Origin: Kiritimatiellia bacterium | GTDB lineage: Bacteria; Verrucomicrobiota; Kiritimatiellia; JAFGHX01 | Reading direction: 5' to 3' | DNA: 64,000 nucleotides | Assembly (NCBI GenBank): GCA_016929905.1 | Contig: JAFGHX010000285.1 | Location: forward strand, 1 to 64,000 | Shown: one piece after another, positions 27,503 through 38,800 of the stretch | Numbering within the stretch: position 1 is the stretch's first letter | Layout: the number at the start of each line of letters is the position of its first letter | The notes under the pieces: generated by a model | The model's input: only the letters and a program-made list of their open reading frames with translations | Told to the model about the DNA's origin: nothing | The model's database searches: none | Program-made: the position numbers and the translations under genes

Positions 27503-28927
27503 ATGAACCGACTGTTTTCGCGTCGTGATTTCCTGGCAAGCGCCGGTGCGGCGGCCCTCTCGGCCTGGCTGCGCCCGCTGGCCTTTGCCGGGCCGGCCGA
27601 CGGCCACAGGCCCAACGTTCTGTTCATTTCGCTCGATGATCTGAACGACTGGGTGGGCTGCCTCGGCGGGCATCCGCACGCGCGGACACCGAACATCGAC
27701 CGGCTGGCCGCGCGCGGCATGCTCTTCACCAACGCGCACTGCCCGGCCGTCATCTGCCAGCCGTCCCGCGCGGCGCTGCTCAGCGGCATCCGGCCGTCGA
27801 CGTCCGGGCTGTACGGGTTCAGCGATCACAGGCAGAACGCCGTCCTGAAAGACGCGGTCATGCTGCCGCAGTATTTCAAGCAGAACGGGTACTACGCGTT
27901 CGGGGCCGGCAAAGTGTTTCATCTTGGCGATACCGACCCGATCTCCTGGAACGCATACTGGCCGTCGAAAATCCGGAACAGACCGAACAAGACGATCCCG
28001 CTGACCGAAGACCTGCCCGGGAACGGCTTCGCCGAGTTGAGCGTCCCCGTCAATTTTGAGGCGAACGGGATCGACTGGGCGGCGATGGACGTGGCGGATT
28101 CCGAAATGGAAGACGGCAAGGACACCGACTGGGTCTGCCGGCAGTTGCTCAAGCGGCACGACCATCCGTTCTTCCTGGGCTACGGCAGTTCGAAGCCGCA
28201 CCAGTGCTGGTACGGCCCGCGCAAGTATTTCGACATGCATCCGCTGGCCGAAGTCGAGCCGCCGCTCATCAAGGCCGACGACGACGCGGACCTGCCGCCG
28301 ATCGCGAAGGGATGGACCCGCACCGGGGACTACAACCTGGTGAAGAAACACGGCGCATTGCGGGAGGCGGCCCGGGCCTACCTGGCGCTGGGCAGCTATA
28401 CAGACGCGCTGGTGGGCCGTGTTCTGGATGCGTTGGACCAGAGCCCGTACGCGAACAACACCATCGTCATGCTCTGGAGCGACCATGGCTATCATCTGGG
28501 CGAGAAGCTGCGCTACCACAAGTCGGCGCTGTGGGAAGAGACGACCCGGGTGCCCCTGATCGTCGTGGCGCCGGGCGTCACGACGCCCGGCGCGCGGTGC
28601 GGCCGTCCGGTGAGTCTCATGGACATGTACCCGACTCTCGTCGAGTTGTGCGGCTTGCCACCGAAGTCCGGGCTCGAAGCGCTCAGCCTGGTGCCGCTGC
28701 TGAAGAATCCGGCCGCGGCCCGGGCTCAGCCCGCGCTGACAACCCACAATCGCAACAACCACACGCTGCGTTCGGAGCGCTGGCGTTACACCCGCTACAG
28801 CGACGGCGGCGAAGAGCTCTACGATCACGAGAACGACCCGAACGAATGGCACAACCTGGCGAACGATCCGGCCTACGCCAGCATCAAGGCCGAGCATCGC
28901 GCCTGGCTGCCGACGGTGAACAGATAG
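27503..28927 (+). CDS. Tat-exported S1 sulfatase, iduronate-2-sulfatase-like
   Basis: A 474-residue type I sulfatase. The twin-arginine signal SRRDFLASAG (residues 6-15) and a hydrophobic stretch indicate folded export by Tat. The metal-binding start PNVLFISLDDLND (Asp45/Asp46) and the active-site motif C85-Q-P-S-R are complete; Cys85 should be oxidised to formylglycine by a maturase encoded elsewhere. HARTPNIDRLAARG and the C-terminal ELYDHENDPNEWHNLA fit the iduronate-2-sulfatase-like branch. It removes sulfate esters from a glycan in the periplasm or outside. AAGGAG precedes the ATG; the longer upstream frame lacks a site. It sits between giant surface-protein genes, which suggests that a sulfated polysaccharide is the shared substrate. 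Confidence 0.92.
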   Translation: MNRLFSRRDFLASAGAAALSAWLRPLAFAGPADGHRPNVLFISLDDLNDWVGCLGGHPHARTPNIDRLAARGMLFTNAHCPAVICQPSRAALLSGIRPSTSGLYGFSDHRQNAVLKDAVMLPQYFKQNGYYAFGAGKVFHLGDTDPISWNAYWPSKIRNRPNKTIPLTEDLPGNGFAELSVPVNFEANGIDWAAMDVADSEMEDGKDTDWVCRQLLKRHDHPFFLGYGSSKPHQCWYGPRKYFDMHPLAEVEPPLIKADDDADLPPIAKGWTRTGDYNLVKKHGALREAARAYLALGSYTDALVGRVLDALDQSPYANNTIVMLWSDHGYHLGEKLRYHKSALWEETTRVPLIVVAPGVTTPGARCGRPVSLMDMYPTLVELCGLPPKSGLEALSLVPLLKNPAAARAQPALTTHNRNNHTLRSERWRYTRYSDGGEELYDHENDPNEWHNLANDPAYASIKAEHRAWLPTVNR

Positions 28928-29082
28928 CGCGGTGCCCGCGAGGCGGCTCACCACAGGTTCGCCCTCCATTCGACGCCGGATCTTGCGGCCCCCTGGAGGG
29001 CGAGGCTGAGCCGAGCCGGGGCTTCGGCGCGGCTTTCGGGCCGGTCTCTGCGGGAACCGCGGTGCGCTGATGGGAGAACACG
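28928..29082. other. Gap with REP-like arm
   Basis: Contains a TGGAGGGCGAGGCTG arm at 28994-29018 and, before it, a degraded inverse arm near 28943-28970, so the element is present but less symmetrical than at 5813-5899. Confidence 0.65.
28994..29018. repeat. REP-like arm
   Basis: 25 bp matching the intergenic palindrome family with one base changed (GAGCC for GCGCC). No perfect partner arm is close by. Confidence 0.7.
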
Positions 29083-32000
29083 ATGAGTGAAACGAAAGAA
29101 AGCGACGACCACGGTTCGGTTGTCGCGAGGGATGCCGAGATGCGATTGGGGCCCGTAGGCCAGGCGTCCTCGCTTGGCCAATCCGCGACGTCCAGCAATG
29201 TGCGAAGCCTGTGGCCGGCCGAAGACGACCGGCCTGCCTTCGCGACAGCTCTGAACTCCAGTCTGGGCAGGTTCACGGTCCGCGTCACGCTCGGCTTGGC
29301 CGCCCTCATTCTCAGCGGCACGCTCCGGGCCGGCGAGTTCCCGGTCAACACCGGCACGGCCGGCGACCAAGTCGACCCGGCCATCGCGATGGACGCCGGC
29401 GGCGGCTTCGTCGCCGTCTGGCAGAGCTGGAACCAGGACGGCGACAGTTGGGGCATCTACGCACAACGCCACGACGCGGCGGGCGCGGCGCAGGGCACGG
29501 AGTTTGGCGTCAACACGTGCACGGCAGGCGCGCAATCGGCGCCCGCCGTGGGGATAGACGCGACCGGCCGTTTCGTCGTGGTCTGGCAAAGCGCGGGCCA
29601 GGAAGGCGAATGGGAAGAGATCTACGGCCGTCGCTACAATGCCGCGGGCACGGCGCTGAGCGGCGAGTTCCGCGTGAACGGTACCACCGCAGGCGCCCAG
29701 CAGTGCCCGGCCGTCGCCATGGACGCCGACGGCGATTTCGTCGTCGTCTGGCAAAGCTGGGACCAGGACGGGAGCGGGTTCGGGATCTACGGCCGGCGCT
29801 ACAACGCCGCCGGAACGGCGCAGGGCGCCGAGTTCAGGGTCAACAACAGCACCGCCTGTTCCCAGTACCGCCCGGCCGTCGGCATGGATGCGGACGGCGA
29901 CTTTGTCGTCGCCTGGCAAAGCGACGAGAACGAGGACGGACACGGCATTTACGCGCGCCGTTTCGACTCCGCCGGGACGAAACTGGGCGGCCAGTTCCGC
30001 GTCAACAGCACGACAAACAACGAGCTCGGCGGCGTCTCGGTGGCCGTGGACGCGGACGGCGATTTCGTCGTGGCGTGGCAAGGCAGCGGTCTGCTCTCGG
30101 CGAACGCCGCACACGGTGACGCCGGCTGCATCGACAAGAAGCAGGACGAAGTCTACGCGCGGCGCTACAACGCCGCCGGCACGCCGCTGGGCCCGCCGTT
30201 CCGAGTCAATTCGAACACGGAAGACTTCCAGTGCGCTCCCGCCGTGGCCATGGCGGCAGACGGCGCCTTCACGGTCGTCTGGCAGAGCTGGGGCCAGGAC
30301 GGCAGTTGCGCGGGGGTGTACGGCAAGGCGTACCATGCCGCGGGGACGGAGCGGGGCGGCGAATTTCCCGTCAACGGCTATACCCAGGACGCGCAGTGCT
30401 GCCCCGCCGTGGCCGTGGACCCGGGCGGAAACGGCGTGGTCCTGTGGCAAAGCTGGGGCCAGGATGGGGACGGCCACGGCGTCTACGGCCGAACCTTTGC
30501 CGCCGGGTTCAGCGGCGCAGACCAGGTCTTCGCGCAGGTCGGCGCCTCCGCGGACGACGCCGAAGAGCGCCTGTCCGACGGACTGGTGACGCTCGACGGT
30601 ACCGACCTGGAGCTGATCCACGATGGGGCCACGACCGAACAGGTCGTCGGCATCCGCTTCGCGAACGTCGCCGTCCCGCACGGCGCCACAATCCTCATGG
30701 CCCAGGTCCAGTTCACGGTCGACGAAACCAACGCCGCCATGGCCACTATCCGCATCCAGGGCGAGGCGAGCGCCGATGCCGCCGCCTTCTCGACCGCAAC
30801 CGGCAGTATCCGTGCCCGCCCGGTGACCCAAGCGTCGGTTGTGTGGCACCCGTCGGCCTGGCAGACGGCCGGCGCGGCCGACGTGGACCAGCGCACGCCG
30901 AACCTGCGCGCGATCGTCCAGGAGATCGTGAATCGGCCGGACTGGGCCAGCGGCAACGCGCTGGCGCTGCTCATGCGCGACTCCGGCCAGCGTGTGCTGA
31001 TTGAGGGGGCGGGCAAAGGCCAGCGCACAGCCGAGTCCTACGACAGCCAGGCGGCCGCCGCGCCGGTCCTGCACGTGGAGTACAGCGACTCCGCGCCCGA
31101 CCCAGGCGCGCCGCCGGCCGAATTCACGGCTTACAACGACCTCGCCTGGTTCGCCGGCCAGCGCAGCGCCAATATCACAACTTACACCACCACCAACGCG
31201 TTTCCAACCGGCATCGACGGCGGGCTGCTCGTCGACTGGGCGACCGGCACGCGCCTGGGCGCCCGCCTCACGGTGCGCGGCGCGAGCGCGCCGGCGGCGC
31301 AACAAGGACTGGCTCCCGCCCCGGGCACCGACGCCTACAATGTCTTCGCCGGTGTCGTGGACTGCGCCGGGACCACGACCTACGGGGATCAGGACCTGAC
31401 GCTTACGCTCTCCGATCTGGATCCGGCTTTGCGCTACGAACTTGTGCTCTACTGCGACCGGAACGGCAGCAGTTACGTCGGTAGCTCCGCCCGGTACCAG
31501 GTTGCCACCCTCCAGGGCGCCACCGGCTTCCAGAACGCCAGCACGGCCGGGACAACGATCCTGACGCAAACAACAGGCAACGACACCACGCGGTACAACG
31601 CCGGGTACAACAACCCGGCCGGTTACGTCACCCGTTTCACGAACATCGACCCCGGCACGGACGGCCAAATTGTGCTGCGCGTCAAACGGGATTCCGCGAA
31701 CAGCGCCTACACCTACGCCAATGCGTTGATGCTCAGAGGGTCGAAAGTCGAAGGCCCCGAGTCGAAAGTCTCCAAAGGCGCAACCTGGAAGTATCGAAAG
31801 GGCACAGCCGAAGCGTCGCGACCATCCACGGCATGGCGCAGCGTCGGTTTCGACGATTCCGGCTGGGCATCCGGCCCCGCCCCGATCGGCTACGGAGCCG
31901 GCGAGGCCACCACGCTCGACAACATGCAGAACAGTTGCTCCTCGGTCTTCCTCCGAAAGACATTCAACATTCAGCATTCAGCACTCATCAATGCCGTGAG

Positions 32001-32694
32001 CCTCTGGGCGCAATACGACGACGGCTTCATCCTCTGGATCAACGGCGAGGAGATCGCGCGCGTGAACGTGAACGGGGCGCCCGGCTCCTTCGTCGCGCAC
32101 GACGCGTTCGCGGCCACAAACCTGAACGGCGCCTGGTCCAACGTCCTGACCGGCGCACAACTGCCCACCCTGCACAACGGTGACAACGTCGCCGCGGTCC
32201 AGGTCTTCAACCGTTCTCTGACCAGCAGCGACCTCACGTTCGACGCGCAATTGTCAATCGACAATAGCCAATTGCCAATCGACACGGACGCCGACCGGGA
32301 CGCGATGCCCGACGACTGGGAAGCCGCACATCTGGCAGCACTCTCCGATCCGGCCAATCGGCCCGGGGCCGACCCGGACGGCGACGGCATGTCGAATCTC
32401 GAGGAGTTCATCGCCGGCACAGACCCCACCGGCAGCAGCCAGTACTTCGCCCTCAATGTCCGGCTCGATAACCGCCGCGTCGTCGTCTCGCTGCCCACAA
32501 TCGCGGCAAGCGGGACCGGCTATGACGCATACACCCGCCACTACGCGCTCGAATGCCGGGCCGGACCAGAAACTGCCGCCTGGGCACCCGTGCCAGGCTT
32601 CGAGAACGGCGTCGGGTCCGGCCAAACACTCTCCTACACCAACACCGGTCCCTCCGCCGCCGGCTACTACCGCGCCCGCGTCTGGTTGGAATGA
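29083..32694 (+). CDS. Surface protein with seven WQSxGQDG repeats (propeller-like), FTAYND, beta-sandwich, Ca-binding, WLE tail
   Basis: A 1203-residue protein. A hydrophobic export segment (VTLGLAALILSGTLRAG) starts only at about residue 67; the preceding 66 residues include GQASSLGQ, encoded by what looks like an interspersed repeat, so the N terminus may have been extended or the true start may lie further in. Residues 86-480 hold seven repeats of about 54 residues (EF.VN..T.G.Q..PAV..D..G.FVVVWQS..QDG...IYG.RYNAAG), a count that suits a seven-bladed propeller. A beta-rich region of DNRLRE-like character follows (478-670), then an FTAYND domain (680-886), beta-sandwich (896-1056), DxDxDG segment and YRARVWLE. 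Likely an adhesin or glycan-binding protein; no enzyme motif is seen. Confidence 0.8.
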   Translation: MSETKESDDHGSVVARDAEMRLGPVGQASSLGQSATSSNVRSLWPAEDDRPAFATALNSSLGRFTVRVTLGLAALILSGTLRAGEFPVNTGTAGDQVDPAIAMDAGGGFVAVWQSWNQDGDSWGIYAQRHDAAGAAQGTEFGVNTCTAGAQSAPAVGIDATGRFVVVWQSAGQEGEWEEIYGRRYNAAGTALSGEFRVNGTTAGAQQCPAVAMDADGDFVVVWQSWDQDGSGFGIYGRRYNAAGTAQGAEFRVNNSTACSQYRPAVGMDADGDFVVAWQSDENEDGHGIYARRFDSAGTKLGGQFRVNSTTNNELGGVSVAVDADGDFVVAWQGSGLLSANAAHGDAGCIDKKQDEVYARRYNAAGTPLGPPFRVNSNTEDFQCAPAVAMAADGAFTVVWQSWGQDGSCAGVYGKAYHAAGTERGGEFPVNGYTQDAQCCPAVAVDPGGNGVVLWQSWGQDGDGHGVYGRTFAAGFSGADQVFAQVGASADDAEERLSDGLVTLDGTDLELIHDGATTEQVVGIRFANVAVPHGATILMAQVQFTVDETNAAMATIRIQGEASADAAAFSTATGSIRARPVTQASVVWHPSAWQTAGAADVDQRTPNLRAIVQEIVNRPDWASGNALALLMRDSGQRVLIEGAGKGQRTAESYDSQAAAAPVLHVEYSDSAPDPGAPPAEFTAYNDLAWFAGQRSANITTYTTTNAFPTGIDGGLLVDWATGTRLGARLTVRGASAPAAQQGLAPAPGTDAYNVFAGVVDCAGTTTYGDQDLTLTLSDLDPALRYELVLYCDRNGSSYVGSSARYQVATLQGATGFQNASTAGTTILTQTTGNDTTRYNAGYNNPAGYVTRFTNIDPGTDGQIVLRVKRDSANSAYTYANALMLRGSKVEGPESKVSKGATWKYRKGTAEASRPSTAWRSVGFDDSGWASGPAPIGYGAGEATTLDNMQNSCSSVFLRKTFNIQHSALINAVSLWAQYDDGFILWINGEEIARVNVNGAPGSFVAHDAFAATNLNGAWSNVLTGAQLPTLHNGDNVAAVQVFNRSLTSSDLTFDAQLSIDNSQLPIDTDADRDAMPDDWEAAHLAALSDPANRPGADPDGDGMSNLEEFIAGTDPTGSSQYFALNVRLDNRRVVVSLPTIAASGTGYDAYTRHYALECRAGPETAAWAPVPGFENGVGSGQTLSYTNTGPSAAGYYRARVWLE
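31740..31774. repeat. Heptamer-built linker GTCGAAN
   Basis: GTCGAAA, GTCGAAG, GCCCCGA, GTCGAAA, GTCTCCA are read as SKVEGPESKVSK between the FTAYND domain and the beta-sandwich. The matching junction in CotH protein 1 (near 26365-26400) is a decayed form. Confidence 0.65.
31961..31981. repeat. Heptamer repeat CATTCAG in coding region
   Basis: CATTCAA, CATTCAG, CATTCAG are read in frame as part of FNIQHSA in the beta-sandwich. Confidence 0.8.
32253..32280. repeat. Heptamer repeat GYCAATN in coding region
   Basis: GTCAATC, GACAATA, GCCAATT, GCCAATC are read as SIDNSQLPI. The scattered base changes show drift from the perfect repeat. Confidence 0.75.
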
Positions 32695-32733
32695 GCTTCC
32701 CCGCCAGGCGCCCGTTCTCATTTATGAAAACGC

Positions 32734-32768
32734 GGATTCGCATCCTTGCAAAGATGCGACCCGAATCC
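32734..32768. terminator. Hairpin after the propeller-like gene
   Basis: Outer stem GGATTCG/CGAATCC and inner stem CATC/GATG. There is no U-tract, so its role as a terminator is tentative. Confidence 0.35.
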
Positions 32769-32812
32769 CCAGACCAACCGCGGAATACCCCTACATCTTG
32801 TATTCTTCGGGG

Positions 32813-32829
32813 TTGGCACGGAATCTGCT
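32813..32829 (+). promoter_or_regulatory. Sigma-54-type (-24/-12) promoter candidate
   Basis: TTGGCACG-gaat-CTGCT matches the sigma-54 consensus TTGGCACG-N4-TTGCW at all but one position, with correct GG-to-GC spacing. A start point would fall near 32841, leaving a short leader before the GTG at 32869. Confidence 0.6.
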
Positions 32830-32868
32830 GTTAAACTGACCGCGGTAGATCAGAGGGAGACAACGGCC

Positions 32869-35800
32869 GTGGCTCGACACCCAGTGGCAGAGCGGCAGAT
32901 GGGGACGGCGCGGTGCGCAGGGCGCCGCCAACGCCGGCCGCCCTGCGTGCCGCGGGCCGGCCGCCGAGGTTCAGAGCCTGAAGCCGCGCACGCGTGCACG
33001 CGCTGGTGCTGCGTGGTGGCGGTTGTGGGGGTGTGCGTTCTGGGTGGGGTGGCGTCAACACGCGGGGCGACGCTCGTGTCCCGAGCGACGAGCTGGCAGT
33101 ACCGGAAGGGCACGCAGGAAGCGTCCGACCCTCGGACGGACTGGCGCACGGTCGACTTTGACGATTCGTTGTGGCCGCGCGGCCAGGCGCCGTTCGGGTT
33201 CGGGGAGGCGGGCATCAACACCACGCTCAGCGACATGCAGGACAGCTACTCGTGCTTCTTTCTGCGCAAGACGTTCACGGTCTCGACGCTGGATCCCGAC
33301 ACGCGGGTGCGGGCGGCGGTCGACTTCGACGACGGCTACATCGTCTGGATCAACGACGAGCGTGTCCTGGACAAGAACGAGCCGGACGGCACGCCGTTGC
33401 ACGACTCGCTGGCGTCCGCGGGCCACGAATCGGGCACATACGAGACGAACGAACTGCCGGACGCCGCGGACTGTCTCGAGCCGGGCGAGAATGTGATCGC
33501 GGTGCAGGTCTTCAACGCGGGGCTCGCGAGCACCGACTGCAAGTTCGATCTGGAGCTGAGCACGTTTCAGCGCGTGGCGGACACGCAGTTCAGTTCAGAC
33601 CGCGGGTTCTACGATACGGCGTTTGACGTGACGATTTCGACCGAAACGCCGGGCGCCACCATTCGCTACACGACGACGGGCGTGGCACCGACGGCGACCT
33701 CCGGCAGCGCGGGCGGCACGAATGTGGTGCTGCACATCGCGACGACGACCTGCCTGCGCGCGGCGGCCTACAAGGGCGGCTGCGACCCGACGGATGTGGA
33801 CACCCACACGTACCTCTTCGTCAACGACGTCCTACAGCAGCCGGCCAAGCCGGCCGGCTATCCGACGAAATGGCGGAGTGTCCGAAGCGGCACGACCAAC
33901 GACATCCCGGCCGACTACGAGATGGACCCGATCGTCGTGGCCAAGCCGGAATACAGCGGGATGCTGCCGGGCGCCTTGAAGGCGCTGCCGACGCTGTCGG
34001 TCGTCATGTCGGCGGCCGACATGTTCGGGACGATGGGCCTGTACGCGCGCGAGGAGGAGATCGAAAAACCGTGTTCCGTCGAGCTGGTCTATCCGCCGGG
34101 CTTTCCGGAGGCGGGCGAGGGGTTTCAGGTCGACTGCGGGATCCAGGGCCACAGTTGGCCGCCGCCCTCCCGCATCAAGCGCGCGCTCAAGCTCTATTTC
34201 AGGAGCGCATACGGCGCCGGCAAGCTGCGCTACCCCATGTTCGAGAGTGCGCTGTTTCACGCGGATTCCGCCGCCGAGGAGTTCGACTGCCTCGTCCTGC
34301 GCGGCGGCGGCAACGAGTCCTACGTCGGGTTCATGGGCGACTATCGCCTGATGGTGTTCGCCCGCGATCAGTGGGCGCGCGACAGTCACATCGCCATGAC
34401 CGGCTACGGCTGCCGGGGCGCCTTCATGCACCTGTACATCAACGGCCTGTACTGGGGCATCTACAACCCCGTCGAGCGCATGGACGAAACGTTCCATGCG
34501 CAGTATTTCGGCGGGGAGGACGAGGACTGGTTCTGGGCCAGCCATGCCTGGGTCTGGTCCAGTTCCACTTCCGACGACGACCGCTGGCAGTATCTCGTCG
34601 AGACCCTGGGCGGCCTCGACATGACCGTTGCGGCCAACTACGCGCAAATCCAGCAGTATCTCAAGCTCCAGGATTTCTGCGACTACATCACGCTCGCCTG
34701 GTACGCCGGCGCGGGCGACTGGCAGGAAAGCTACTGGAACAACTTCTACTACGCCAACCGGATGAACCCGCCGGAGCCGGGCTTCTACCTGGCGTGGGAT
34801 CTCGAATGGGCATGGTATGACAGCGGGCGCAAGCCTTGGCAGAACGGCGGGTTCTGCAACGACGGCGCGTGGATCAAGCCGCAGTTCCTGACGGCGGCCG
34901 AGGGCAGCAGTTGGCCCTACAACAGCACAAAGGACAAACACTTCGCCAAACCGATGCGCAGCCTGATCCGGAACGAGGATTTCCGCGTCCTGTTCGCGGA
35001 CCGCCTGTACCGACAGCTCGAGAATGACGGGCCGCTGGCCGACGCGAACGCGCGCGCACGCTGGATGGCGCTGTGCGACGCGATCGAAGATCCCATCGTA
35101 CCGGAATCCGCGCGCTGGGGCGACGGCAAATGCCCCATGGGCCTCACGAACGGAAACGACTCGCTGACCACCGTCTATCGGTTCGAACGGAACCTGAATT
35201 CCTATTCGGGCAGTGCGCAGGACGGATACGGGAATTCCCTCACGAACTGGTACTCCGCGCGCGACTACGTGCACAATCTGATGAGCGGCAACGGCGGGCG
35301 GCTGATCGACATCTGCCGCAATCAGACGATGAACGGGTACAAGGTCTACCCGTCGCTGGATCCGCCCGCCTTCCAGCAGCACGGCGGCGCGGTCGCCAGC
35401 GGGTTCAAGCTCACGATGTCGAACCCCAACAGCACCGGTTCGATCTACTACACGCTTGACGGGACGGACCCGCGCGTGGCGGGCGGCGCGCGGGCGGGCG
35501 CGGCGGCGTCCTACACCGGGCCCGTTTCGCTCTCGCGCACGACGCACGTGAAGGCGCGCGTGTGGAAGAACGACAATACCTGGAGCGCGGCGCATGCGGC
35601 GACCTACAACTACACCGCCCACTACGCGAATATCCGGATCACGGAAATCCACTACAACCCGCTCGGCGGGCGTGACTTCGAGTTCATCGAGATCCGGAAC
35701 ACCGGCAGCGCCACGCGCGGGCTCTCGGAGCTGACGGTCAAGGGGCTCGCCTACACCTTCCCGCCCGGCGCGGAGCTCGCCGGCGGCGCGTTCCTGGTGC

Positions 35801-38800
35801 TCGTGCGCAACGCCGCCGCCTTCGCGGCCCGCTATCCGGGCGTGGCCCCGTTCGGCGTCTACGGCGGCGGGCTGGACAACGGCGGCGAACGGATCGCCCT
35901 GCTCGATTCCGACGGGCGCACCGTCACCGCGCTGCGCTACAACGACAAGGCGCCCTGGCCCCCGGCGGCGGACGGCGACGGCTTCTCGCTCGTCGCAACG
36001 GACACCGCCGGCGACCAGGACGACCCCGCCAAGTGGCGTGCCTCGAACCTGATCGGCGGCTCGCCCGGCTACGACGACGGCCTGCCTTACCGCGTCGTCA
36101 TCAACGAAGCGCTCACCCATACGGACCTGCCCGAGGTCGACGCGATCGAGCTCTTCAACGCCGGCGGCGCAAGCGCGGACATCGGCGGGTGGTACCTCAG
36201 CGATTCGGTCACCGACTACAAGAAGTTCCGGATCCCCTCCGGCACCACGCTGCCGGCGGGCGGCTACGTCGTGTTCGACGAAACCGATTTCAACACCGAC
36301 ACCAACAATCCCGCCTGCTTCGCCCTGGACTCGCACGGCGACGAAATCTACCTCACGGCCTGGGACGCGAACGGCCATCTGCAGTATCTGGCCGAAGCCC
36401 GGTTCGGCGGCGCCGAGAACGGCGTGGCATTCGGCCGGCACGTGAAGACCGACGGCGACGCCGACTTCACGGCCCAGAACACGACCCACACGCTGGGCGC
36501 CGCTAACGCCGCCCCGCAGGTTGGCCCCGTCGTCATCAACGAAATCATGTATCATCCGGTCGCAGGCGGCGACGAGTTCATCGAGCTGTACAACATCTCC
36601 GACAGCAACGTGGCGCTGTACGACCCCGCCGTGCCGACGAACACGTGGCGGCTCTCGGCCGCCGTCGAGTACGCCTTCCCGGCGGGCAGCACGCTCGGCG
36701 CGCGCGACTACGCGCTGGTCGTGGCGACCAACCCGGCCGCCTTCCGCGGCCGGTACGGCATTGCGGCCGAGGTCCAGATCTTCGGCCCCTACGCCGGCGT
36801 GCTCAACAACGCCGGCGAGAGCCTCAAACTGTGGCGGCCCGACACCCCCGACCCGGCCGGCACGCCCTGGATTCTGGTCGATCGCGTTCAGTACGACGAC
36901 AACAGCCCGTGGCCGGAGAACGCCGACGGCGACGGCCCGTCCCTGGAGCGGCAGGATGCGCACGCCTACGGCAACGACCCGGCCAACTGGGCGGCGAGCC
37001 GGAGCGCCGGCGGCACGCCCGGCGCCGCGAATTCCGGGGTGCTCGTGCCCGCGACGGCCGGCTGGAAATACCACGACGCCGGCCTGGACCTGGGCACCGC
37101 CTGGCGCAGCCCGTCCTATGACGACGGCGGCTGGGCCGACGGCAACGCGCCGCTGGGCTACGGCGACCCCGGCGTGTATCCGGACCTCGACACCGTGGTG
37201 GATTACGGGGGCGACCCGGCCAACCGCCACATCACCACCTACTTCCGCAAGACGTTCACCCTGGCCGCCGAGCCGGGCATGGTCACGAACATGGCCTTGC
37301 GCGCGCGATACGACGACGGGTTCGTCGCCTGGCTCAACGGCCAGGAACTCCTGCGCGCGGCCTTGCCGGGCGGCACTGTCCTCTACGACACGACCGCCAC
37401 CAGCCATTCGGCCGCGGATTACGAGAGCTTCGACCTCAGCGCGCAGGCCGGCAAGCTCATGCAGGGCCTGAACGTGCTGGCCGTCGAGCTGCACCAGTCG
37501 GGCCCGAGCAGCAGCGACATCTTCATGGATATCGAGCTGACCCATGCGGCGTCGTTCGGCAACCCGCCGGCCGCGCCGCAGAACCTGATCGCGACGGCCC
37601 AGTCCGGCAGCCGGATCGATCTGCGCTGGACCGACGCGAGCGACAACGAGACCGGGTTCAAGATCGACCGGCGCCAGAGCGGGTTCTCCGAATGGGTGCG
37701 CGTCGCCACGCCGGGCGCGAACCAGACCGCCTACAGCGACACCGGCCTGCCCGCCGGCACGACGTTCTATTACAGGATCAAGGCCTACAACGCGGACGGG
37801 AATTCGCCGTACTCGGCTACGGCCGAGTCTACGACGCAGCAGGGCCCGCCCGCCACGCCGCAGAACCTGGCGGCGACCGCGGCCTCCACCTCCCGCATCG
37901 GCCTGTCGTGGACGGACATGAGCGGGAACGAGACCGGGTTCAAAATCGAACGCCGGCCCGGCGGCGGGTCGTGGGGCCAGATCGCGACCGTGAGCGTAGA
38001 CCTCACCGCCCACACCGACACGGGCCTCGCGCCGGCGACCCAGTACGAGTACCGGGTCCGCGCCACCAACGCGATCGGCGACTCGGACTACTCCAATACC
38101 GGCTCCGCCACGACCCTGACGCTCACCGTCCAGTTCGCCGCGTCCGCCTCCGACGGCAGCGAGGACGCGAGCCCGGCGAACCTGGCGGTCACACTCAACG
38201 ACAGCGCGGCACAAACGGTGCGCGTGAACTACGCGGCGACCGGCGGCACCGCGACGGGGTCCGGAACGGACTATGCACTGGCCAACGGCACGCTGACCTT
38301 CTCGCCGGGCCAGACGAGCCGGGACATCGCCGTGACGATCGTCGACGACCAGCAGGAGGAAGACGCCGAGACCCTCATCGCCACCTTGAGCAGCCCGTCC
38401 AACGCGCAGCTCGGCAGTCGAACCGCGCACACCTACACGATCCGGGACAACGACAGGCTGTTCACCGCCTACAACGACCTGTGCTGGGCCAGCGGGCAGC
38501 TCAGTGTCAATATCACCGCCTACGGCGCAGAGCAGGCCGGGAACCTGGTCGATTACAGCTCGGGTGAGGCGACCCCCGCGACGCTGACCGCCACCGGCGG
38601 CGGCAATTCCTACCCCGACCAAGGCGCGCCGGCGGCAAGCGGCACGGACGCCTACAGCGTGTTCAACGGTATAGTCGACTGCGCCGGTCTCATCAACTAC
38701 GGGGCCGAACTGTACCTGCAATTCTCGGGGCTCGACCCGGCCCTGCGCTACGAATTCGTGATCTTCGGCAACAGGGACTATCCCGCCTACACCGACCGGT

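Larger units (their letters stand above)
32695..32868. other. Leader region of CotH gene 2
   Basis: Contains a hairpin (32734-32768, GGATTCG...CGAATCC with an inner GCATC/GATGC pair) that may end transcription of the preceding gene, followed by the sigma-54-type promoter. Confidence 0.55.

Noticed and set aside
33832..38721. Minus-strand open frame of about 1630 codons inside CotH gene 2
   Set aside because: Antisense shadow of high-GC coding DNA; no motif, signal peptide or ribosome-binding site, while the plus strand encodes recognisable modules throughout.
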